DNA of 64,000 nucleotides, taken from assembly GCA_900208305.1 (NCBI GenBank), contig OAPG01000006.1, positions 62,001 through 126,000 of the forward strand, in the 5' to 3' direction. The stretch is from Melanopsichium pennsylvanicum (Eukaryota > Basidiomycota > Ustilaginomycetes > Ustilaginales). The position numbers and the translations under genes are program-made. Below, piece by piece: positions 52,384 to 61,100 of the stretch (position 1 is its first letter; the number at the start of each line of letters is the position of its first letter). Below the pieces are notes generated by a model that did not search any database, was not told where the DNA came from, and saw only the letters and a list, made by a program, of their open reading frames with translations.

Positions 52384-53669
52384 ATGGATTCTTCTCTTGT
52401 TCAACAATTGTCAAGTATGTACCAATCTCGAGGCCATTTCTTCAAGACCTGCTTGCGACAGGCGCAGAACTTATGATGACCCCAGATCGTAGTGGAGATC
52501 CTAACTTCCCTCAGGGCTTGCGCATTCAGCCCAGCAGCTTACAACGCTCCGCCAGTTTTGGACTCAAGCGCATCGAGCAACCGCAGACAGCCGTCAACAG
52601 CACTAATCGTGTCATTCATGCCACAGAATCGGCTTCATGGGACCAAGATACAGCAGAGGATATCCATTCCTACGGCATAGCAGGAAGGATCTGGGAAGCA
52701 GCCTACTTGCTCGCATGCTACCTACGCCCTGCCAATGAGCTCTCTCGCCAACTTGAATTCGATCCTTCCTGCTCCTTGTTCGACACGCGAGCCGATCAAC
52801 ACTTGACCATTGTCGAGCTCGGCTCAGGTGCTGGCTATGGTTCTCTGCATCTCGCTCGTCAACTCGTCCAGCATGCCGAATCGTCCTTCAACAAATCACC
52901 ACAGGCCACACTGGTGCTTACCGATCTCGAAAATGTAGTGCCTCTCATGGAGCGCAATGTCGCTCGTGCTGGGTACAATCAAGCCATCGACACCATACAT
53001 GTTTCAGTACATCCCTTAGCTTGGGGAAACCAAGAACATGCAAACAATCTGCTGGCCAAGCTCTCCACGAATCAGAGCTCTCCAGGCAGCACCAGGACGC
53101 CAGCCAATCCACTCTCACACATCCTCTGCTCGGATCTTGTCTACTTTCCAGAGCTCCTACCACCCTTGCTCAGGTCGATCATCACGCTGTCCGGCTATGG
53201 GCTCACAGCACAGGACGCCGTTTCATCCTCAACAACGGGCCCAGAGCTCATCATGTCATACAAAATCCGCTCGCTGACCAAGGAACAGCCATTCTGGTCT
53301 GCGCTCGGCTCGTGGTTCGACTTTCAAGCTGTCGACTGTCGTTCAACAACTCGCAAGCACACTTCTCACGGTACAGACGATGCAGGGTCGGATTGGCATC
53401 GTTTCGGATCAATGGGACAAGACTACGGTACGACAGCCGATTCAGACCAGGAGCTGTTTGTGTTTGTCGCACATCGACGCAAAGAGACCATAGGGTGCTT
53501 GGCGCCTGAGAGCGATGCAGATTTGATGATGGGCAAGCGTCTGAGGCCTACAAATGGAGTGACCGAGAACCGAGGGCAAGAGGGTACCTTGGAGCTCGAA
53601 GCGCCTTGTTCAGGCCAAGATTACTTTGAATGGTTGCTTCTGTCCAGCATGGGAGCTGCCTTGGACTGA
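52384..53669 (+). CDS. seven-beta-strand (MTF16-type) protein methyltransferase
   Basis: This is a SAM-dependent methyltransferase, probably acting on protein lysine. The long frame opens at a TTG (52377), so the start must be elsewhere. I favour join(52384..52414,52462..53669), 412 residues: ATG at 52384, a 47-base intron (donor GTATGT, acceptor GACAG) and re-entry at AELMMTPDRSGD. The alternative is ATG 52473 without an intron. Motif I is VELGSGAGYGSLHLA and motif post-I is VLTDLENVVPLMERNV. The DxxY signature of this family appears as CSDLVYFPELL, and a conserved IMSYKIRS strand follows. The YGIAGRIWEAAYLL segment before motif I is typical of METTL21/EFM-type enzymes. The substrate is unknown. 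It ends 5 bases from the stop of the next, convergent gene. Confidence 0.75.
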
Positions 53670-53674
53670 GCAGA

Positions 53675-54448
53675 TCAAGAAACCATCTCATGAGGCACTT
53701 TCATCTTTCTTTTCGAGGTTTTTTTCGAGAAAAACTTTGCTCTCACCCAATTTGGCCGGCACAACAGGCGGCGACGAAGCTCTGGAAAATACTGTCGACA
53801 TGGCTTAGGCCTTTCAACTTGCTGTGCATACGGTGGGCGAGCGTGCTGTAAAGCTTGCTCCCGGTATAGCTCCTGCATAAGAGGCGCATCGATCTCACCA
53901 CTCTGCATAGCATTGTTCCGCAGAAAAGCTCGAGGCTCCTGTAGCGGCGGGGACGAGTCAATTGGAGAAGGCAAACGCCAGCCTCCACGATAGATTGCGA
54001 GCCACTCGTCTGGATCATCGCCGATGATGGTATGATCATGTCGCTGTGGTAACGAGACTCGCTTTCTTCTGCGCTGACCCAAGAGAAAGCTACCGCTTCC
54101 GGTCCAATTGATCGACATGCCGAGGAAAGGGAGCAGGAAACGAGAATGAGGCGAGATATCAAGGTAAGATCGTGATCGAGTTGATTGCGCAACAAGGAAA
54201 GAGACAGTAGGTATGGATGATACACATATGGGCATGAAGACCGTCCAATTCTGCCTACTTGATTGTCCTGACCAAGTGTCGAAAAGGAAACATGATACCC
54301 TGCCTGCCATAGCTCTAACCCAATCGGCGCTCAAATTTGACTTGGCCAAATTAATGCAATCGATAGACACATCAACATGATGCTCTTGGCAGTGTGTTAG
54401 ACCACGATGCTGTGTTGCTGTTTGTGGCTTATCTGGCAAAGGACGCAT
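53675..54448 (-). CDS. small hypothetical protein
   Basis: This frame begins at a GTG (54490); candidate ATGs are at 54448 (257 residues) and 54118 (147 residues, MSINWTGSGSFLLGQRRRKR). The shorter form looks more protein-like: a basic start, then IIGDDPDEWLAIYRGGWRLP and a C-terminal Arg/Lys-rich segment. I recognise no family. Its stop lies only 5 bases beyond that of the convergent methyltransferase, so the 3' UTRs must overlap. The upstream part may be leader or may contain an intron. It could also be a chance frame. Confidence 0.4.
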   Translation of the reverse strand: MRPLPDKPQTATQHRGLTHCQEHHVDVSIDCINLAKSNLSADWVRAMAGRVSCFLFDTWSGQSSRQNWTVFMPICVSSIPTVSFLVAQSTRSRSYLDISPHSRFLLPFLGMSINWTGSGSFLLGQRRRKRVSLPQRHDHTIIGDDPDEWLAIYRGGWRLPSPIDSSPPLQEPRAFLRNNAMQSGEIDAPLMQELYREQALQHARPPYAQQVERPKPCRQYFPELRRRLLCRPNWVRAKFFSKKTSKRKMKVPHEMVS

Positions 54449-55122
54449 TGACGAGAGAGTTGTTAGATGATGGGCATCCAAGAATAGCACCGTCTAAATT
54501 GGTCACCCCGTGTGAGTCTAACACGTTGAGAATTTTACATGTACTCATTGCAGCTTCTGTGCTCGACGTCACCGCGCAGCCATCGAATACAAATTGTACC
54601 GTATTAATTATTTAGTTATGTTAGCCAAAGAATTTGCCCTGTGCTCTCGGCTCTACGGCTCTCGGTGGAACAAAGGCGTGCACTGATGGCTGCTTCCGAC
54701 CTGAATGTGAATCGGCTGCATGCCAACCACCATCCATCCTCACTTTACAACTTGACCAACCACACACGCATGGTACTCTCTACACTGCAGACATACTCAA
54801 ATTAGTCGCCATCAGCAACATAAGTTCAACAGTGGATCATCGTTTGCTTCCAATCATCCGCGCATGCTCGGCGGACAACGCGCCTGTTAGATAACACACA
54901 GCTCACTGTCACCCATCCTTTCCGCACCACTTCTCACACAACAATCAAGTCGATCATACGCCAGCCCCGTGCAAGTTGCACACCTCTGATAAATATCAAC
55001 AGGACTTGTCATCCTTCAATCGACATAACATCTGCGCCTCTCTGCATCGGCAACGACATCATCCCCAACAACGCCAACACGCGTCGGTGTACGAACACCG
55101 TCTGTAGCGTCTCGTCGAGACC
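54449..55122. promoter_or_regulatory. region upstream of VPS13
   Basis: This is about 670 bases with no clear gene. The last 200 bases before the VPS13 ATG are C/A-rich, as in fungal leaders. Confidence 0.4.
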
Positions 55123-58100
55123 ATGTTGGAGGGAGTCCTAGCTTCGCTTCTCAACAGGCTTCTAGCCGCTTACGTAGATGGCCTCAACACTTCCCAGCTC
55201 AATATTGGCATCTGGTCGGGTGATGTCAAGCTTCGCAATCTCCGCCTCAAAACCTCTGCCCTCGACAAGTTCCGCTTACCCATCGACGTCAAAGAGGGCT
55301 ACCTTGGCGATCTCACCCTATCCATCCCCTGGTCCAATCTCAAAGGCAAACCTGTCCGAATTCTCGTCGAAAATGTCTACCTTCTTGCTGCGCCCAAGAA
55401 CTCTAGCGTCGAGGTGGACGAGGACGAAGAAGCCCAGCGCGCTCAAGCGGCGAAACAGGAAAAGCTCGCCAACGCCGAATTGCTCGGTAGAGACAGTGGT
55501 CAAGCAGTAGGCATCTCGAGCGAAGATGAGCAAAAGAACCAGAGCTTCACCAGCTCCCTCATCGCAAAAATAGTAGACAACCTCCAATTTACCGTCCGCA
55601 ATATCCACGTCCGATACGAAGATAGCCTCTCCAATCCCGAACATCCCTTCTCCGCAGGTATCACCCTCGCTGAGTTCTCCGCCGTCTCGACCGATGCCAA
55701 TTGGAATCCTACTTTCATCCAAAACAGCGGCGATGGTATCCACAAATTGGCTCGTCTCGAGTCCCTCTCGGTCTACTGGGACACTGATTCCGAGTCGCTC
55801 GCTGGCCACGAGATCTCTGAAGCGCAGAAGAAATTCAACGCACTCATCGCAAGAGAGGGCGCAACCCCAACCCACCAGTACATCCTGAAGCCCGTCTCCG
55901 GTGCCGGAAGGCTGGTGATGAGGAAGAAGATGACTAGTGAGGTGCCAAAGATGGACGCACAGCTGCTCTTCGAGGAGCTCGGATTCGCACTCGACGACGA
56001 ACAATACCGCGACGTCATCTCTGTTGCCGACCTCTTCCACTTTTACACGAGACAGGCACAATATAGAAAGTTTCGGCCAAGTCAGGAGCAGCTCGAGCAG
56101 AACAAGCCGCGTGCCCTGCTTCGCTTTGCAGGTAAGGCCATCCTAAACGAGGTGCACGAACGACACCGCGTCTGGACTTGGGACTACTTCAAGCAGAGAC
56201 GAGATGACAGGAAAGAGTACGTTGAGCTCTTCAAGCAGAAGGAGAAGAGCGTCCAGAAGACCAACCAACAGCAAGCAGGCGTGGCTATCGCACAGAGCGA
56301 CACTGGGTCGCGTCTTGAAGAGCTGGAGAAGAAGCTCGGCTACAAGGACATCCGCTTCTATCGATCGATAGCAAGGCACGAGCTCCGCAAAGAGTCACTT
56401 GCAGCCAAAAAGGACGATCTCGCCAACGGCGGCAACGGCACCGACGCCGGTCAGAAATCCGGTGGAGGTGGCGGATGGTTGAGCTGGGTCTGGGGCGGAG
56501 GAGGCCATAAAGAGCAGCAAGGTCAGGAGAATGGCGTGCTCAATGAAGAACAGAGGAAGGAGCTTTACGATGCTATCGAATGGGATGAAGAGGCTAGCGC
56601 CGCCGCGCTGACTCAGGCCGTCGACGCACCGAGGGATGCGATGCATCTCAGGCTCATCACTAAGCTCAAGACCGGCTCCGTAGCGCTCAAGGACCATACA
56701 AGAGGCACCGATGTTTTGAGTCTCGTCTTCGACTCACTCCAAGCCAACGTGATTCAGCGCCAAGACAACCTCGAGGCCGCGATAGCACTAGGGGGACTGC
56801 GAGTTTACGATGGCACTACACCCAACTCACTTTACCCTCAAGTGGTAAGAGTGAAGGATGAAGAATTCGACAACCCCAGCCGACAAAATTCCAACGGGGG
56901 CGATCTGAAACAAATCGAACAAGAAGTCAAGCATGAGAGCGATCCAGACAACCCCTTCTTTTATGCCAAATACGAACTCAAACCGCTCGACGATCGTGCG
57001 GACAACGCGTTGACGCTCAAGATGCGTTCCATGGAGATCATCTACCATCGTGGATTTGTCGAGAGCATCGTCCGATTCTTCAAGCCGCCCGAGAGCGAGC
57101 TCGAGCTCATCGGTGCGCTGATAGACGTGGCGAGCGAGACCATCGAAGGCATTCGAAAGGAAACCAGGGCCGGTCTCGAAAGTGCGCTACAGAATCACAA
57201 GACGATCGATATAGTCGTCGATGTCAAGGCGCCCATCATCATTGTACCGGAAGATGTGACCACCAAAAAGTGTCAGCACATGGTGCTCGATGCAGGTCGC
57301 ATCGCCGTTCGCTCTGTCCTCGCCGACCAGAGCGCACTCGACACGGTTCGCTCCAAGCAGAATCGCGCGTATACCGAGGAGGACTACCGACAGCTTGAGG
57401 ATCTCATGTACGACCGATTCTTTGTCAAGCTCGAATCCGCCCAACTGGTTATGGGCAACGATATCGATTCCTGCATTCAAGGGCTGCATTCGGATTCGAC
57501 CGATCACGGCCTGCATCTCTTGGAGCGCATCAATCTCGATTTCACCCTGCACAACTCCATCTTGTCGTCCGCGCCAAACCTGACCAAGTTCAAGATGACA
57601 GGTCACCTGCCTACGCTCAGGGTCAACTTCTCGGATCGCAAGTACAAGACAATGATGCGCATCATCGACGTGGCCATTCCCAACTTTGACGATACGACTG
57701 GGCAAGATTCGCCGACCAAAGGGCTAGGAACGATTGAGGAGGAGTTGGAGCCTGTAATGATTGGCAAGGCACGTCAAACCAGAGAGGACGACAATGAAGA
57801 CGATGAGGACCGGGATAAGGACAGGACCTCGAGACGCGCTCGTGGCAGACCCTCCGAGACTCTCGATCTCAACAAGGCACGTCGACAACGTCTGGCCGGT
57901 CAGCTTCGTGGTGAGGACGACTACATCATCGATGCAGGCCTCGACGATGATGACGGCAAAGACGAGTTCCAAGATGCAGAAGATGCGACTGTGGACAAGG
58001 TGAACGCCCATCAAAAGACGTTCGAACTCGAGTTCGTCGTCGAATCCCTCCAAGGATCCATCTATCGGTCTGCCACTGACGCTTCCCAACCGGATCGTCT

Positions 58101-61100
58101 TTTGGTGGATGCCAGATTCGAAGGCTTCCTCCTGCATTTGGCCATCTACCCCTACCACATGGAGGTCGATGTGGGTTTGCGCAGCTTGGAGCTCGAGGAC
58201 AAGATCGTAGACCAGGGCGCGCAGTTCCGACATCTTATCACATCGAAGCACGTCAAGGACAGCAACTCGCGCTCAGCGACGGGCGATTCAAGCGCCTCTT
58301 CTGGTACCGTCTCGCCTTCGGAGCAAAGAGATCTGGTCAGAGTGAGGTACACAAGGGTGAGTCCCGAGTCGCCAGAGTTCATGACCAAGTACGAGGGCAT
58401 CGACCAAGCGGTTAATGTGGAACTGTCGACCATCAATGTCATGCTCACCCGAGTCAGCGTGCTCGCAGTATACGATTGGATCATGACGACATTTGTGGCT
58501 ATTGATGAGCCGTCCACGTCCGCTCAAGACCACCAGCAGCGAAGGCCGAGCAGATCTTCAGATCGTCGTCCAAGTGACGCCACAAGTAGAAGGCCGTCTA
58601 TCAAACCCTCAGAGAGTCTCCACGCAAATGCCGTTGCGAATGCAGAAGATGGAGAGAGGAAAGAAAAGTTGAGGGTCAGGGTAAAGCTCAACTCCATCGT
58701 CCTTCGTCTCAACAACGACGGAAGTCTACTCGCGACTCTGACCCTTTCGACGGCGGACGTGGCAGTCATGCTGCGTGGCAACACGATCCGTGTCGCCGCA
58801 CGATTGGGTTCGTTGCTACTCTACGACAACGCCAAGCGCAGTGTAGCAGACCCGCACTTCAAAAAGCTTCTCAGCATCCAGGGCGATGAGCTTGCCGACT
58901 TCACCTACGAGACCTTTGACGAAACAGACGCGGCTTCGTATCCCGGCTACGACTCGTCGATCTGGCTGCGGTCCGGATCGCTTAAATTCACGTTCGTCGA
59001 GGAGCCCATTCGTGACTTGCTTCAGTTCTTCTCGAAGTTCGCCCAGATGAAGGCCGTCTATGATGCTGCGACCCTTGCCGCCTCCAACCAAGCCTCGCAA
59101 CTTCAAGAGCGCGTCGATAAGATGCACTACGATATCATAATCAAGACTCCCATCGTCGTTCTGCCACGCTCGAGCGATTCGCCCGATGTCATGACAGCCA
59201 ACCTCGGTGAGATCTACGCCAAGAACACGTTTGCGGTGAGGGAGAACAAGGAGGCCATAACGAAAATCGAAGCCGGGCTCAGGCACATCAGGCTGGCGTC
59301 CAGGATGAGATACGGCAGTCAGGAGTATCACGTCCAGATGATCGACGATGTGAATGTGTCTCTAGATATGGTACAGACCGATAGGAACGGACGAGGCGCA
59401 GAGAGCGATAGTCCAGAGACGCAAATGGTGGCAAAGATGTCGGATGTGCATATCAAGCTGACGGAAGCGCAGTATGTGTTTGTCATGGAGCTGACTCAAT
59501 CCATCCCGAGAGCCTTTGCCGGGTTGGCTGAAGAGGCGGGTGCAGAGGATCGTAGCACGGAATCACAGTTGGCTGCGCCATCGGTTGCCACTGAATCACA
59601 GTCCGCCCAGCAACCTCCAACCCTGCCTCGCAGACCCAACAAAGGCGACCGCACACCAAGCAACACAACCCCAACGCCCGCCAGCACTCCTCAGAAGAAG
59701 GGTCCCGGCGTGGACATGCTACCCGAACTCGGGACCGTGGTACACACCGAGAACGGGGATACGCCCGTGTATACAAGCTTGGATATGTTCTTCGATGTCA
59801 ACTCGATTCAGCTCGAACTCTTCACTTCGGCTGCCACGGGTCAGGAGACACTGTACAACGCGCAACTTGCGCGCTTCTCCATCAACGGGTCTGAGGTGAA
59901 GCTCAAGATGCTCTCCGATAGCTCCATGGAAGCAGAGGTAGCCTTGAAGACGTTCACGGTGACAGACCAGAGACCGGACAAAGACACCAAGTTTAGAGAA
60001 ATCGTGCCAGCAGTCAAACACGACGGACATCAGTTCATGATGAGCTACAGTGTCAGCGGTGGAGATGATGCGAGTGCTCTGGCACTAGTCACAGTTGACA
60101 GTCCTAAAGTCATCTTTTCGCTCGATCCCGTGTTCGCCCTCCTCGAGTTCTTTATGGCCGCCTTCCCCGATGTGCCTCCCGAGGAGAAAGCTGATGGGGG
60201 AGCCACGGTTGCAACCGGCGGTACTGCCCAACAGTCACGGGATCATACCGCGGCAAATGCGCACCCCCCAGCTGCCAATCCTGGTACCCTGGCTTTCCGC
60301 GTCAACATAGTTGATCCCACGATCATCCTCCTCGCTGCGCCCGAACGCCACGATACCGAAGCCATCGTGCTGTCGATCAAGCAAGTGCTCATGTCGCAGC
60401 AGGGAATCTTAGCCTTGAAGGTGGATCAATTTGGCATGTTCATGTGCCGCATGAACCGTCCCAAGGATACACTAAGATTGCTGGACAATCTGGACATGGC
60501 ACTTTCGATGGACAGTAGGTTGAGCGCGACCAGCTCGCTGACGTCGATCGAAGTGGATGTCGAGCCGCTGGTGCTGAGGGTTAGCGTCAGAGACATTATG
60601 ATGATCCAATCTGTCGTCAACAAGGCTATCGAGCTGTCTTCGCAGCAATCCTCTGCAGCGAATAAGAGTGACAGCAAGAGCATCGCCTCTTCTCAACGCA
60701 GGCAGAATTCCATGGCGAGCTCGGGTCACACCATCGACTCGCTGACCAAGGCGCAAGGGGCCAAGTCGACAATGCGTAGCGAGTCGGACGCAAGTAGCAA
60801 TATCGATGGGTCAGTGCCAAAGAGGCTGGAAGCTGCAGAGCTGGTGGTTGCCAAAGAGTCGCTCCGGGCCGATTTTGCTGGTTTGCAAGTGATTCTGATC
60901 GGTGATTCACACTCGTTACCGTTGCTCGACCTGAATGTGACCAAGTTTGCGGTGGAGGTTCGGGATTGGTCCGGAGACATGCACGGAAGCACCTTCCTCG
61001 ACCTCTTCATCAACTACTACAACCTGAGCAGGTCGCACTGGGAGCCTCTGATCGATCCTTGGGGCGTACAATTCCACATGGAGTCTAGCGCCTCGCCTAG

